Notes: generated by a model from the letters alone, not told the origin. DNA of 32,896 nt from Candidatus Desulfovibrio intestinipullorum (GCA_019113165.1 DXHV01000080.1:1-32896); one strand, 5' to 3'; counted from the first letter of the stretch, positions 17,995 through 27,178 are shown. Program-made: numbers and translations.

Positions 17995-19071
17995 TCAGCG
18001 CAGCTTGATGGTGGACAGGGCCACCAGCCCGAGGATGATGGAGGTAATCCAGAAGCGGATGATGATCTTGGACTCGGGGATGCCCTTGAGCTCGAAATGG
18101 TGGTGCAGGGGCGCCATGCGGAAGATTCTCTTGCCGCCGGTCCAGCGGAAGTAACTCACCTGCAGGATGACGGAGAGCGTTTCCACCACAAAGAGGCCGC
18201 CCACCACGGCCAGGAGAAATTCCTGCTTGCAGAGCAGGGCCAGAAAGCCCAGGGTACCGCCAAGACTCAGGGAGCCCACATCGCCCATGAAGACCTGGGC
18301 CGGATAGGCATTGAACCAGAGGAAGCCCAGGCTGGCGCCGATGAGGGCCGCGCAGAAGACCGTCACCTCGCCCATGCCGGGAATGTAGGGCAGAAAGAGG
18401 TACTGCGTCAGGCGTATGTTGCCAGTGATGTAGATAAAGATGGCAAAGACCACACCGGCCACGATGGTGGGGCCTATGGCCAGGCCGTCCAGGCCGTCAG
18501 TCAGGTTCACGGCATTGGCCGAGGAGACCATGACAAGGATGCCGAAGGGAATGTAGAGCAGCCCGAGATCCGGAGCCCATTCCTTGGAGAAGGGGATGGA
18601 GAGATTGGTAGAATAGGAGGGATCCGAGTACAGCAGGGCCATGGCTATGCAGGCGATGACAATGAGGCCGCCCATCTTGGCCCGCGGGGAGATGCCCTTG
18701 TTCTCGTGGTGGCGCAGCTTGGTGATGTCGTCCCAGAAGCCCACAAGGCCGTAGCCCACGAAGACAAGCACGATTTGCCAGATGTAGCTGTTGGAGAGAT
18801 CGGCCCACAAAAGCAGGCTCACGATGAGCGAGGCCATGATCATGAGGCCGCCCATGGTGGGCGTGCCGGCCTTGGCCGCATGGGCCTTCACATCCGAGAG
18901 AATGTACTGGCCGCACTTGATGCGGTGCAGGAAGTTGATGAACCAGGGGCCGAAGATCACCATGAGCACCATGGCCGTGATGAGGGCGCCCATGGAGCGG
19001 AAGGTGATGTAGCGGAAGACGTTGAAGGCGGACCAGGTGTCGGCCAGGGGGTAGAGAAGATGGTAGAGCAT
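17995..19071 (-). CDS. mraY: Phospho-MurNAc-pentapeptide transferase MraY
   Basis: This 358-residue integral membrane enzyme transfers phospho-MurNAc-pentapeptide to undecaprenyl phosphate to form lipid I. It has the usual multi-span pattern and length. Family motifs include [10 protein letters not shown] near the N-terminus, the Asp-rich [43 protein letters not shown] and the late [15 protein letters not shown] 19071 is preceded by TGAGGA, where the ribosome-binding site overlaps the murF stop region 7 nt away, so the two are probably coupled. Confidence 0.97.
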   Translation of the reverse strand: MLYHLLYPLADTWSAFNVFRYITFRSMGALITAMVLMVIFGPWFINFLHRIKCGQYILSDVKAHAAKAGTPTMGGLMIMASLIVSLLLWADLSNSYIWQIVLVFVGYGLVGFWDDITKLRHHENKGISPRAKMGGLIVIACIAMALLYSDPSYSTNLSIPFSKEWAPDLGLLYIPFGILVMVSSANAVNLTDGLDGLAIGPTIVAGVVFAIFIYITGNIRLTQYLFLPYIPGMGEVTVFCAALIGASLGFLWFNAYPAQVFMGDVGSLSLGGTLGFLALLCKQEFLLAVVGGLFVVETLSVILQVSYFRWTGGKRIFRMAPLHHHFELKGIPESKIIIRFWITSIILGLVALSTIKLR

Positions 19072-19078
19072 GATGTCC

Positions 19079-20527
19079 TCAGGCGAGCAGGCTCAGGCAG
19101 AGACTGGCGGCCTTTTCGAGCTGGTTGCTGTGTGAGCCCTTGCAGAGCAGGGTGATGCCCTGCCTGCGCCTATCGTCGGTGAGCAGGGTTTTCAGGGCGT
19201 GCTCAAGGTCCTCCTCGCCGGCAAAGACCGCAAAGGGAATGCCGTCGCCAAGGCCCTCGCGCACCTCGTCCTGCCAGTCGCCCTTCCAGAGCACAAAGGC
19301 CGGGCGCAAGGCCGCCAGATGCTGCCCAAGCTCTCTGTGAGCACGGGCAGCCTCCGAGCCAAGCTCGCCCATACTGCCCAAGAGGACGGCCAGGGGCCGG
19401 CCCTCCCGCACGCTCACATCCATGGCCGCATCAAGCATGCGGTGCATGGACAGGGGGTTGGCATTGTAGCTGTCGTCAATGAGCACGCTGTTGCCCGTGC
19501 GCGTGCAGGCAAAGCGGTGGTCCGGCACACGGGCGCTGCCAAGGCCCGCCTCCAGATGGTCCAGGGCAGCGAGGGATTGGTGCACCAGTACGCAGGCCAG
19601 GGCCACGCAGGCACAGTTTTCCACGGCCGCATGACCGTTCATGGGCAGCTTCAGGGTGATCTCGCGCACGTCTTCTCTGAAGCGCACCCTGACATGGCAC
19701 ATGCCAGGCCGCTCCTGCCAGGCCACGCAGGCGATTTCGGGATCGCTTGTTCGTGTCCTGTACTCCTCGGCCGTTTCGGCCACGGAGAAGAAAAGGAGCG
19801 GGGCACCGGAGGCAGCACAGGCCTCCCTGGCCTGCTCCTTAAGATCGGGATAGTCTGCGCAGGTCAGGGCCGATCCGCCCACATTGAGCAGGGTGAACAT
19901 GCGCGTCTTGTGCCAGGCAACGCCCTTGTCACCCAGGCCCTCGGTGTGGCCTGTGCCTGCATTGAGGACAATGCCAAGATCCGGGCGCAGGATGCCTGCC
20001 AGAAGCTCCATGTCGCCCGCATGGCTCACCCCGGCCTCGACGACCCAGAAGTCTTCCTGGCCGCCTGCCCTGCAGATGGTCAGGGGCAGCCCCAGCTGAT
20101 TGTTGAAATTGCCTTCGGTCCTGGCCACGCTGCCCGACTGGCCAAGCACGCAGGAAAGCCATTCCTTGACCGTGGTCTTGCCGGCCGTGCCGGTGAGCCC
20201 TATGACCGTGCCCCGAAACTGCGCCCGCACATGGCGCGCCACGGCAATGAGGGCCTCCTGGGCATCGGGCACAACGAGGATGGCGCGGTCCGGCCAGCTT
20301 CTTTCCACCTCGGGCAGATCCCTTGTGGCCAGCAGGGCTGCAGCGCCCTGCTCGCAGGCCTTCAGGGCAAAATCGTGGCCGTCCACCCTTGTGCCCGGCA
20401 GACAGACAAAAAGGTCTCCGGGCCGGACCCTGCGCGAATCGATCTCCGCTCCAAGCACGGCCTGTGTGGACGATCCCGTGATTCGTGCCCCGGTCAGCCC
20501 GGCTATGGTTTGCACATCAAGTTGCAT
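19079..20527 (-). CDS. murF: UDP-MurNAc-tripeptide:D-Ala-D-Ala ligase MurF
   Basis: This 482-residue Mur ligase adds D-Ala-D-Ala to the tripeptide, finishing the cytoplasmic pentapeptide. The N-terminal uridine-binding domain contains [16 protein letters not shown], the ATP loop is [14 protein letters not shown], and [11 protein letters not shown] and [12 protein letters not shown] are typical MurF segments. I start at ATG 20527 ([11 protein letters not shown]), with GGGGAG close upstream. The frame is open upstream but that part lacks homology and would overlap murE. It lies 130 nt after murE, with a strong hairpin in between, and 7 nt before mraY. Confidence 0.96.
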   Translation of the reverse strand: MQLDVQTIAGLTGARITGSSTQAVLGAEIDSRRVRPGDLFVCLPGTRVDGHDFALKACEQGAAALLATRDLPEVERSWPDRAILVVPDAQEALIAVARHVRAQFRGTVIGLTGTAGKTTVKEWLSCVLGQSGSVARTEGNFNNQLGLPLTICRAGGQEDFWVVEAGVSHAGDMELLAGILRPDLGIVLNAGTGHTEGLGDKGVAWHKTRMFTLLNVGGSALTCADYPDLKEQAREACAASGAPLLFFSVAETAEEYRTRTSDPEIACVAWQERPGMCHVRVRFREDVREITLKLPMNGHAAVENCACVALACVLVHQSLAALDHLEAGLGSARVPDHRFACTRTGNSVLIDDSYNANPLSMHRMLDAAMDVSVREGRPLAVLLGSMGELGSEAARAHRELGQHLAALRPAFVLWKGDWQDEVREGLGDGIPFAVFAGEEDLEHALKTLLTDDRRRQGITLLCKGSHSNQLEKAASLCLSLLA

Positions 20528-20627
20528 GCTCTCCCCTGATTCACTCTTGAAAAAACCGAATACTGTCCTTGCGGAACGTCCGAGGACTGTCCGGGGCAGG
20601 CCTGTCTGGGGCAGGTCTGCCTGCGTC

Positions 20628-20671
20628 TGCTTGGGGCCTGAGGGCAGGCCCCTGTCCTCAGGCCCCAAGCA
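20628..20671. repeat. Perfect 16-bp hairpin at the murE stop codon
   Basis: TGCTTGGGGCCTGAGG (20628-20643) is the exact reverse complement of CCTCAGGCCCCAAGCA (20656-20671), with a 12-nt loop. The arm formed first in the transcript includes the last codons and stop of murE. No T-run follows in the transcribed direction, so it is not a classic terminator. Next to it lie two near-copies of CTGTCYGGGGCAGG (20588-20613). It may protect mRNA ends, slow transcription or limit murF expression; this is inference. Confidence 0.8.
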
Positions 20672-22124
20672 GCGTGCGCACGGTTTCCTGATCGCTGTAG
20701 TGGCGCTTGACGCCGTTGACAATCTGATAGTCCTCGTGGCCCTTGCCGGCAATGAGCAGGCAGTCGTCGGGACCGAGGAGCTCCAGAGCCTTTGCCGTGG
20801 CCGAAGCCCTGTCCTCGTCCACCAGAACTTCCTTTGCGGTCGCGAGCCCCGGCATCACGTCGGCCAGGATGTCGGCCGGCTTTTCAAAGCGCGGATTATC
20901 CGAGGTGAGCACGGCCACGTCGGAATAGCGGGCCACGGCCTCGCCCATGAGGGGACGCTTGGCCCGATCCCTGTTGCCGCCGCAGCCAAAAACCGTGACT
21001 ATGCGCTTGAAGCCAGCGCCGCGCAGGGCCTGCAGCACGTTGACCAGGGCGTCCGGAGTATGGGCATAGTCCACAAAGACGTGCAGGTTCCTGGCATTGT
21101 CCACGCGCTCCAGGCGTCCGGGCACGCCGGCAAAGCCTTCCAGGGCCTGAAAATCCGTAATGCCTAAGGCCAGGCCCAGGGCCTGCACGGTGAGCAGGTT
21201 GTCGGCATTGAAGCGGCCGATGAGCGGGGAGTGCAGCTCCCAGGTGCGATCGCCCGCATGCATGCGTATGCCCACGCCGGAGGTGCCATGCTCAAGCAGC
21301 TCGGCCTGCAGGTGGCGGGCCGGATCGCAGCCGGCCGGTGCCGGACAAAAGCCGTAGGTCCAGGCCTGGGGACAGAGCTTTTGCAGGCGCAGACCGTAGG
21401 CGTCCTCGGCATTGGTGGCCACGGCCTTGGTCAGCTTGGGCGTCTGCGTGAAGAGGAGGGCCTTGGCGGCAAAGTAGTCTTCCATGTTGCCGTGGAAGTC
21501 CAGATGATCCTGGGTGAGATTGGTGAAGCAGGCACCGGCAAAGGGCACGTGGCGCACCCTGTCCTGAGCCAGGGCATGGGAGGAGACTTCCATGATGCAG
21601 ACTTCGGCGCCGGCACTGGCCATGGCGGCCAGGGAGGCGTGCACTTCCAGGGGGCCTGGCGTGGTCAGGGGCGCAGGCTCGCAGTGGCCGGGCCAGCGGT
21701 AACTCACGGTGCCAAGCACGCCCACTTTCTTGCCCATGGCAGAAAAGAGCTGCTCCAGCAGATAGGCGCAGGTGGTCTTGCCGTTGGTGCCGGTCACGGC
21801 CAGGATGGTGAGGGGCGTGGTCAGAGTGTGGTAGTGATCGCTGGCAAGCTCGGAGAGCGCGTAGCGGGGATTTTCGTGAAAGACGCAGCAGGCGCCCTGA
21901 TCTTCCGCCGATCGGGCAAGCTCGGAATCGCGCAGGGTTTCGGCCAGCAGCACAAAGCCCGCTCCCTTCTCGACGGCCTGGCTCACGTAGCGTGTGCCAT
22001 CCTCGCTGGCCCCCTGTACGGCTACAAAGACGCAGCCCGTCTGCACGGTCCGCGAATCGGCCGTGACGGCCAGCCCCAGACCAACCTGCTTGCGCAGGGC
22101 TCCGTAGGAAAGTTCCCTGATCAC
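20658..22124 (-). CDS. murE: UDP-MurNAc-tripeptide ligase MurE, meso-diaminopimelate type
   Basis: This 488-residue Mur ligase adds the third amino acid of the stem peptide. The N-terminal DSRTVQTGCVFVAVQG segment, ATP loop VTGTNGKTTCAYLL (about residues 110-123), FTNLTQDHLDFHG with the carbamylated-Lys region nearby, and SDNPRFEKP are present. The DNPR tetrad (about residue 405) is the diagnostic meso-diaminopimelate recognition motif, which points to a Gram-negative-type wall. The start is GTG 22124 with GAGGAG upstream. A 168-nt spacer with a hairpin separates it from ftsI. Confidence 0.97.
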   Translation of the reverse strand: MIRELSYGALRKQVGLGLAVTADSRTVQTGCVFVAVQGASEDGTRYVSQAVEKGAGFVLLAETLRDSELARSAEDQGACCVFHENPRYALSELASDHYHTLTTPLTILAVTGTNGKTTCAYLLEQLFSAMGKKVGVLGTVSYRWPGHCEPAPLTTPGPLEVHASLAAMASAGAEVCIMEVSSHALAQDRVRHVPFAGACFTNLTQDHLDFHGNMEDYFAAKALLFTQTPKLTKAVATNAEDAYGLRLQKLCPQAWTYGFCPAPAGCDPARHLQAELLEHGTSGVGIRMHAGDRTWELHSPLIGRFNADNLLTVQALGLALGITDFQALEGFAGVPGRLERVDNARNLHVFVDYAHTPDALVNVLQALRGAGFKRIVTVFGCGGNRDRAKRPLMGEAVARYSDVAVLTSDNPRFEKPADILADVMPGLATAKEVLVDEDRASATAKALELLGPDDCLLIAGKGHEDYQIVNGVKRHYSDQETVRTLLGA

Positions 22125-22153
22125 GACAAAAACTCCTCAAGAATGGCCGCCCC

Positions 22154-22177
22154 GCAGGGACCGGCAGCGGTCCCTGC
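22154..22177. repeat. 9-bp hairpin before murE
   Basis: GCAGGGACC pairs perfectly with GGTCCCTGC around a 6-nt loop, ending about 20 nt before the murE ribosome-binding site. No T-run follows on the minus strand. Next to it, upstream in the transcript, is a short array of ATGAAA-type repeats (22197-22217). It may tune murE translation or mRNA processing. Confidence 0.65.
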
Positions 22178-22292
22178 AAGCCGGGTGACAATGGGCAAAA
22201 TGAAAATGAAAATGAAATGATGATGCGGCTCTTTCGGGAAGGGCCCGGCCGATTCCGGCGACCAGTCCTGATACTCGTTCCGGCTGTCCGCT

Positions 22293-24647
22293 CTAGTCGG
22301 ACAGCCAGAGGATGTAGCGCGGCCCTTCCCCGCCTTCCCGGCCTTCTTCGGGCCAGGGACTGCCTGCGGCCGGACTCTGGCGCACCACGCGCATGCCCTC
22401 GCCCTTGAGCTCCGGCACGATGCCGGCCCTGGCAAAGAGCTCCACCGCATTGCGCAGCGTCTTGCCCGTCACATCGGGCACCGTGGCCGAGGGCCTGGCC
22501 AGGTGGCCCGGCAGGCGCAGGGCATCGGCCGTGCTGGCCGGCCTGTTGCTGAGCTCGGCCCGCTGGCTTTTGGAGAGAGCCTGTGCAGGCTGCTGCTTTT
22601 TGCGCACAAAGGGCGAGTCCAGACCCGACATCTTGAGGCCGCGCACCTGCAGCTCGCCGGCCTTCCGGGCTTCGGCCCTGATCGTGCCCCCCTTGCCCTG
22701 GGGCGAGAGAATGCCCGCATAGGCCAGGGCGCGCTCGGCTATTTCCCTGAAGACAGGGGCGGCGATGATGCCGCCGTACTGCGTGTGCTGGGGCTCGTCG
22801 ATGAAGACCAGGATGAGGTAGCGGGGGTTCTCGGCCGGCAGGAAGCCCACAAAGGAGGCCATGCGCTTGGATCCGTAGGAGCCGGACTTGACGTCCGCCT
22901 TCTGGGCCGTGCCGGTCTTGCCGGCCACAGAAATGCCGGGAATGGCGGCCCTGCGGCCTGTGCCGTCCTTTTCCTCCACCACGTCGCGCATCATGCGCTG
23001 CACGTCCCTGGCCACGGACTCGGCAAAGATCTGCACCCGTTCCTCGGACTGCTGATGCCCCTTCACAAGCACAAGGTTCTTCTTGATGCCGTTGTTGAGC
23101 AGGGTGAGGTAGGCCTGGGCCATCTGCAGGCCGGTGACGGACACGCCCTGGCCAAAGGAAATGGACATGCAGTCCACCTCGCTCCAGTCCCTGGGCTTGC
23201 GCAGTATGCCCCTGTTCTCGGCCACGGGCACATTGGTGCGCTCGCCGAAGCCCAGCCTGTGCAGGTAGCGGTACATGGTCTGATTGCCCATCATGAGGCC
23301 AATCTTGGCCATGCCGATGTTGGAGGAGTAGCGCAGCACCTTGTACACGGGGATTTTGCCCCGGCGCGAGGTGTCGCGGATGGTCACGTACTTGGTTTCC
23401 CAGCGCCCCTCCTCGCAGTCGATGATGGTGCTGCGGCTCACCTGGCGCTCCTGCATGGCTGCGGCCAGCACCAGGGGCTTGAAGGTGGAGCCGGGCTCCA
23501 GGGCATCCTGGGCCAGGCGGTTGCGGTAGAGCTCGGGCCTGGAGGAGCGGAAATTGTTGGGGTTGAAGAAGGGGTACTGGGCCCAGGCCAGGATTTCGCC
23601 GGTAGGCACATGGACAACCAGGGCGCCGCCCCAGCGGGCCTTTTCCTCGCGCACCACCCGGGCTACGGCCTCCTCGGCAAAGAACTGCATCTGGACGTCC
23701 AGGGTCAGCTGTATGTCGTCGCCGTGGGGATCCTCCTCCCCTTCCCTGCGCATGTAGAAGCGCCGGCCCGTGGCGTCCCTCTGCACGGTCTGGCGCATGG
23801 GCGACGAGGCCAGACGCGAATTCATGGCGCGCTCAAGGCCCTCCAGCCCCTTGTCATCATAGCCCACGAAGCCCAGCAGCTGGCCTGCCATGTGCTTGAA
23901 GGGATAGACGCGCTCGTATTCCTTGGAGAGGCCTATGCCGGGCAGCCGTGCCCTGCGCACCGCATCGGCCGTATAGTCGTCCACCTTGCGCTTGAGCCAG
24001 AGGAACTGGCGCCTTGTCTGGGAGAGCTGGTCATAGAGCTTCTGCGGCGCAATGCCCAGGATGGGACCCAGGGTATTGGCCGTTGTCAGATGGTCGCTGA
24101 TCTCGCCCGGATTGGCATAGACGGAGAGAGCCTCCACGCTGCGGGCCAGCACCTGGCCGTCGCGATCCAGGATCATGCCCCGCTTGCCGGTGACGAGCTC
24201 GGAGGTGATGTGCTGGCGCCTGGCGTATTCGGCAAGGCGCGGGCCGGCAATCATCTGCAGGTACCAGGCCCGACACCACAGCCCCACAAAGCCGATGAGA
24301 AAGAGGGCGAACACGAAACGGATGCGCACCATGCACCAGTCCACGCCTGGAAAGTGGCGATCCAGGAAGGAGCGCTTCGGCTCTTCGGGCGCTGCAGCGG
24401 CGGACGAGGCAGAAGCAGCGGCAGCTGCCTCGTCTTCGGCCTGGGCCTGGGCCTGGGCCTGACGGGCCTTGGTGTTGTTCTCGGCAGGCTGGCTCTGGCG
24501 CGAGAGGGTGGAGGGCTGGGTGGCCGCGGAGACGGGCCTGGCCTTCAGGTTCTGATGTTCGCCCGCAGACCCGGCTTCAGGGGCTGCAGGGGCAGCCTGC
24601 TGTACGGCCCTGTCCCTGGCCTGCTTTTTTCTGAAGAAAAGACCCAT
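22293..24647 (-). CDS. ftsI: Septal transpeptidase FtsI (class B PBP) with C-terminal PASTA domain
   Basis: This 784-residue penicillin-binding protein crosslinks septal peptidoglycan. The first 105 or so residues are an Ala/Gln-rich cytoplasmic tail opening MGLFFRKKQ, then one membrane anchor (FVFALFLIGFVGLWCRAWYL, about 111-130), the pedestal (KRGMILDRDGQVLA), and the transpeptidase domain with the active-site Ser in EPGSTFKP, the YSSNIG triad (SxN) and KTGTAQK. A single PASTA domain lies at the C-terminus (ATVPDVTGKTLRNAVELF), a feature of Gram-positive PBP2x/SpoVD and some delta-proteobacteria. I start at ATG 24647 with GGAG upstream; an in-frame extension to 24803 would overlap ftsL. A 168-nt gap precedes murE. 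Confidence 0.96.
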   Translation of the reverse strand: MGLFFRKKQARDRAVQQAAPAAPEAGSAGEHQNLKARPVSAATQPSTLSRQSQPAENNTKARQAQAQAQAEDEAAAAASASSAAAAPEEPKRSFLDRHFPGVDWCMVRIRFVFALFLIGFVGLWCRAWYLQMIAGPRLAEYARRQHITSELVTGKRGMILDRDGQVLARSVEALSVYANPGEISDHLTTANTLGPILGIAPQKLYDQLSQTRRQFLWLKRKVDDYTADAVRRARLPGIGLSKEYERVYPFKHMAGQLLGFVGYDDKGLEGLERAMNSRLASSPMRQTVQRDATGRRFYMRREGEEDPHGDDIQLTLDVQMQFFAEEAVARVVREEKARWGGALVVHVPTGEILAWAQYPFFNPNNFRSSRPELYRNRLAQDALEPGSTFKPLVLAAAMQERQVSRSTIIDCEEGRWETKYVTIRDTSRRGKIPVYKVLRYSSNIGMAKIGLMMGNQTMYRYLHRLGFGERTNVPVAENRGILRKPRDWSEVDCMSISFGQGVSVTGLQMAQAYLTLLNNGIKKNLVLVKGHQQSEERVQIFAESVARDVQRMMRDVVEEKDGTGRRAAIPGISVAGKTGTAQKADVKSGSYGSKRMASFVGFLPAENPRYLILVFIDEPQHTQYGGIIAAPVFREIAERALAYAGILSPQGKGGTIRAEARKAGELQVRGLKMSGLDSPFVRKKQQPAQALSKSQRAELSNRPASTADALRLPGHLARPSATVPDVTGKTLRNAVELFARAGIVPELKGEGMRVVRQSPAAGSPWPEEGREGGEGPRYILWLSD
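24438..24461. repeat. ftsI: Hexanucleotide repeat inside ftsI
   Basis: Four perfect copies of GGCCTG on the plus strand encode QAQAQAQA on the minus strand in the N-terminal tail of FtsI. Gain or loss of one unit would keep the frame and change tail length by two residues, so length variation between strains is possible. Confidence 0.85.
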
Positions 24648-24747
24648 GCACGCTCCTGCCTTGAGACAGGACCTCGCCTGTCTGGCGGCACAACCGGTGA
24701 AAAGAAAGGAAACGACGCAAACGTTCAGGCAAAAGGAGGAAAGCCTG

Positions 24748-25452
24748 CTAGCGGGAGCCCCTGCTGCTGCCGGAACTGCCTCCCTGGACACGACCTGGTA
24801 CACGGCTCGACAAGTCCATGCGGCGGATCTGGCCCGGAGCCGGAGCCTTCATGCCCAGCTTCTCGGCCTTGAGCCGCAGCTCGTAGGGCGAGAGCAGGCG
24901 CTCCTTCTCCACTTCCAGCTTGCCGTGCAGGGACTGCTTTTCCCTGAGCCTGCTGCGTTCCAGATTGATGAAGTAATTGATATCCATGCGCTCAATGCTC
25001 ACCCAGACCAGAATAAAGGAGAGCACCACGGCCATGAGAATGTTGACGGAGAGGAGAAAGGACCAGGTCTTGCCCTGCAGGAAGGGCTTTTTCGACATGC
25101 GGTCCATTCCCTCGGCAAGCTGGCTGCGCAGGGAACGGTGGGGATGGGGCCTGGTCTGACTCCTCTGACTGACCCGGGCAGCACCTTGTGCAAACGTGTC
25201 GTGAGAGGAATCATGGGAGGGATCATTGGACGCCGCACCGAACAGATCGTCGGACACGGCCCCGGCGTTCCCGGCATGGCCGCCATCCCGGGCCGCGGCC
25301 TGAGCACGATCACCGGGCCGCTCTCCGGTACCCGGTTCGGTCTCTGGCACGCCGTGTTCCTGCGCACCCGAAACCTTCCCGGACGCGTCCGTCGGTGTGC
25401 CCTTTGGCACAGTGCCCTGTACGGGCTGCTCTTCCCTCATGTGCTCGTCCAT
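24748..25452 (-). CDS. ftsL: FtsL-like divisome protein with long N-terminal tail
   Basis: This occupies the ftsL position between rsmH and ftsI. It has one membrane segment (WSFLLSVNILMAVVLSFILVW) followed by a charged heptad-like helix (NYFINLERSRLREKQSLHGKL) and ELRLKAEKLGMKAP, the pattern of FtsL: a bitopic protein that binds FtsB/DivIC-like partners and activates FtsW-FtsI through a periplasmic coiled coil. Sequence identity to known FtsL is typically low, so position and topology carry the call. The start is uncertain. ATG 25452 gives 234 residues with a hydrophilic tail of about 125; ATG 25539 would add 29 residues, and ATG 25098 (MSKKPFLQGK) would give a standard-sized protein of 116 residues. 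None has a strong ribosome-binding site. Confidence 0.75.
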   Translation of the reverse strand: MDEHMREEQPVQGTVPKGTPTDASGKVSGAQEHGVPETEPGTGERPGDRAQAAARDGGHAGNAGAVSDDLFGAASNDPSHDSSHDTFAQGAARVSQRSQTRPHPHRSLRSQLAEGMDRMSKKPFLQGKTWSFLLSVNILMAVVLSFILVWVSIERMDINYFINLERSRLREKQSLHGKLEVEKERLLSPYELRLKAEKLGMKAPAPGQIRRMDLSSRVPGRVQGGSSGSSRGSR

Positions 25453-25571
25453 TCCCGTTTCCCTTGCGATGCTCTTCCCTGTGGTCCGTTTCGACAATAT
25501 CAGGCGATCCGCCAGGTGCCGCCAGGTGATCCTTCTCATGCAGCCAGGGCATTCAGGCCCCTGTGCGCGTG

Positions 25572-26567
25572 TCAGGGGCGCTCGCCCTGCCAGTCGCAGA
25601 GCTTCTCGCAGGCCCGCAGCTTGGCGGAACTGGCCCTGGGATTGCGGGCAAGCTCTCCGGCCGTGGCTGTCACGGGCTTTTTCGTGAGCAGGCGCACCTC
25701 GGGCACGTGGTGGCAGCGACACACGTCCACATGGGGCGGGCACAGACAGCCCTGGCTCCACTCCTTCATGGTCTTCTTGACCAGGCGGTCCTCCAGGGAG
25801 TGGAAGGTGATGACACAGAGCCTGCCGCCAATGGCAAGCCGGGCCAGAATACTTTTCAGAAAGCGCTCCAGTTCGCCCAGCTCGTCATTGACGACCATGC
25901 GCAGGGCCTGAAAGGTCCTGGTGGCCGGATGGTGGCGGGATTTGGCACGCCAGACCTGGGGATAGGCCTGCTCCACCAGGGCCGCAAGCCCGGCCGTGGT
26001 GGTGATGGGCCCCCGTTCCCTGGCGCTGCAGATGGCTCTGGCAATGCGGGCGGCCATGGGGTCCTCGCCATAGGTGGCGATGATCTCGCGCAGGGTGGCC
26101 GCGTCCGCCGTGTTCACGATGTCGGCCGCAGTGCGCGGGGCGTGAGCGTCCATGCGCATGTCCAGGGGACCGTCGCTGCGCACGCTGAAGCCGCGCTCTC
26201 CCTCGTCCAGCTGCAGGGAGGAGACGCCTATGTCGATGAGGGCGCCGTCAATGCGATCCCAGCCCATCCGGTCAAGAGCCTCGGCGCAGGTGCCAAAGCA
26301 GGCATGCTGCGTGGAGAACCTGTCGGCAAAGGGCGACAGGCGCTCCCTGGCCAGGGCCAGGGCCTCTGTGTCCCTGTCCAGGCCCAGGATGCGGCAGGAG
26401 GGCGATGCAGACAAAAGAGCCTCGCTGTGGCCTCCCAGGCCCAGGGTTCCGTCCAGAAGACGGACCTCGCTGGAACCGGAGGCAAAGAGCGGGGCAAAAA
26501 CGTGCACGACATCGTTGCACAGGACGGGAATATGGCGGTCGGCTATGGATTTTTCCGTGTCAGACAA
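25572..26567 (-). CDS. rsmH: 16S rRNA (cytosine1402-N4) methyltransferase RsmH (MraW)
   Basis: This 331-residue SAM-dependent enzyme methylates N4 of C1402 in the 16S rRNA decoding centre. It opens with RHIPVLCNDVV, then the SAM-binding LLDGTLGLGGHSEALL and LGLDRDTEALALARERL, DGALIDIGVSSLQLDEGERGFS, the conserved GPLDMRMD, YGEDPMAARIARAI and near the end CVITFHSLEDRLVK. The start is TTG 26567, with GAAGGA about 8 nt upstream. No better in-frame ATG precedes the conserved HIPVL segment. It follows mraZ after 115 nt, the standard dcw order. Confidence 0.96.
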   Translation of the reverse strand: MSDTEKSIADRHIPVLCNDVVHVFAPLFASGSSEVRLLDGTLGLGGHSEALLSASPSCRILGLDRDTEALALARERLSPFADRFSTQHACFGTCAEALDRMGWDRIDGALIDIGVSSLQLDEGERGFSVRSDGPLDMRMDAHAPRTAADIVNTADAATLREIIATYGEDPMAARIARAICSARERGPITTTAGLAALVEQAYPQVWRAKSRHHPATRTFQALRMVVNDELGELERFLKSILARLAIGGRLCVITFHSLEDRLVKKTMKEWSQGCLCPPHVDVCRCHHVPEVRLLTKKPVTATAGELARNPRASSAKLRACEKLCDWQGERP

Positions 26568-26682
26568 GACAGCATCCTTCAGGACAGCATCCCTGGAAAA
26601 TCAGGCAGAACTTCAGGGACAGGAACGGCAGAGAGGAGTTTTGGGCTCAGAGGCCAGGTTCACAGGCAGGCTCGGGGACAGG

Positions 26683-27150
26683 CTAGAGGCCGATGCTCAG
26701 GCCCTTGGCGGCCAGTTCGGCGGACACGTCGCCCGTGTCAATGGCATTGAAGCGTTCCAGATCCCAGATCTCGAAGCGCGAGTACATGCCGATGACCATG
26801 ACCTGGGCGCCTGCGCCCGCAGTGACGGCAATGCCGGCCTCTTTCAGCAGAGGCTGGGGAATGCGCACCCGGCCCTGCCTGTTGCAGGAGAGTTCCTCGG
26901 CAAGGCCTACGACCTTGGCGCAGAAGCGCACCAGGGCCGGCGACGGGGCAGGTATCCTGTAGAGTTCCTCCACCAGGGCATCCCACTCGTCGGGCAGGTA
27001 GGCCACCAGACGGCCGTAGAGGCAGGTCAGCCAGAACGTGCCGCCGCTCTCTGCTGTCAGGGCCTCCCGGAAGGCGGCGGGCAGCATGAGCCGGCCCTTG
27101 TCGTCCAGACTGCGCTGCGAGCTTTTGGTGAAGAGTTTGCGAACTGCCAC
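26683..27150 (-). CDS. mraZ: Transcriptional regulator MraZ
   Basis: This 155-residue AbrB-fold protein forms ring-shaped oligomers, binds DNA at the head of the dcw cluster and represses its own operon in other bacteria. Two repeated half-domains are visible: SLDDKGRLMLPAAFREAL near the N-terminus and SCNRQGRVRIPQPLLKEAG in the second half, each with the DxKGR-type loop that contacts DNA. The start is GTG 27150 (MAVRKLFTKSS), because AGGAGG lies 6 nt upstream; the longer open frame upstream contains its operator. It is the first gene of the cluster and follows the terminator of the dehydrogenase gene. Confidence 0.95.
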   Translation of the reverse strand: MAVRKLFTKSSQRSLDDKGRLMLPAAFREALTAESGGTFWLTCLYGRLVAYLPDEWDALVEELYRIPAPSPALVRFCAKVVGLAEELSCNRQGRVRIPQPLLKEAGIAVTAGAGAQVMVIGMYSRFEIWDLERFNAIDTGDVSAELAAKGLSIGL

Positions 27151-27178
27151 CTGCTTCCTCCTGCTTGGGCAGGAACTA

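Noticed and set aside
22503..24872. A plus-strand open frame of about 790 codons opposite ftsI
   Set aside because: It is a shadow of ftsI, which has all three PBP active-site motifs on the minus strand.
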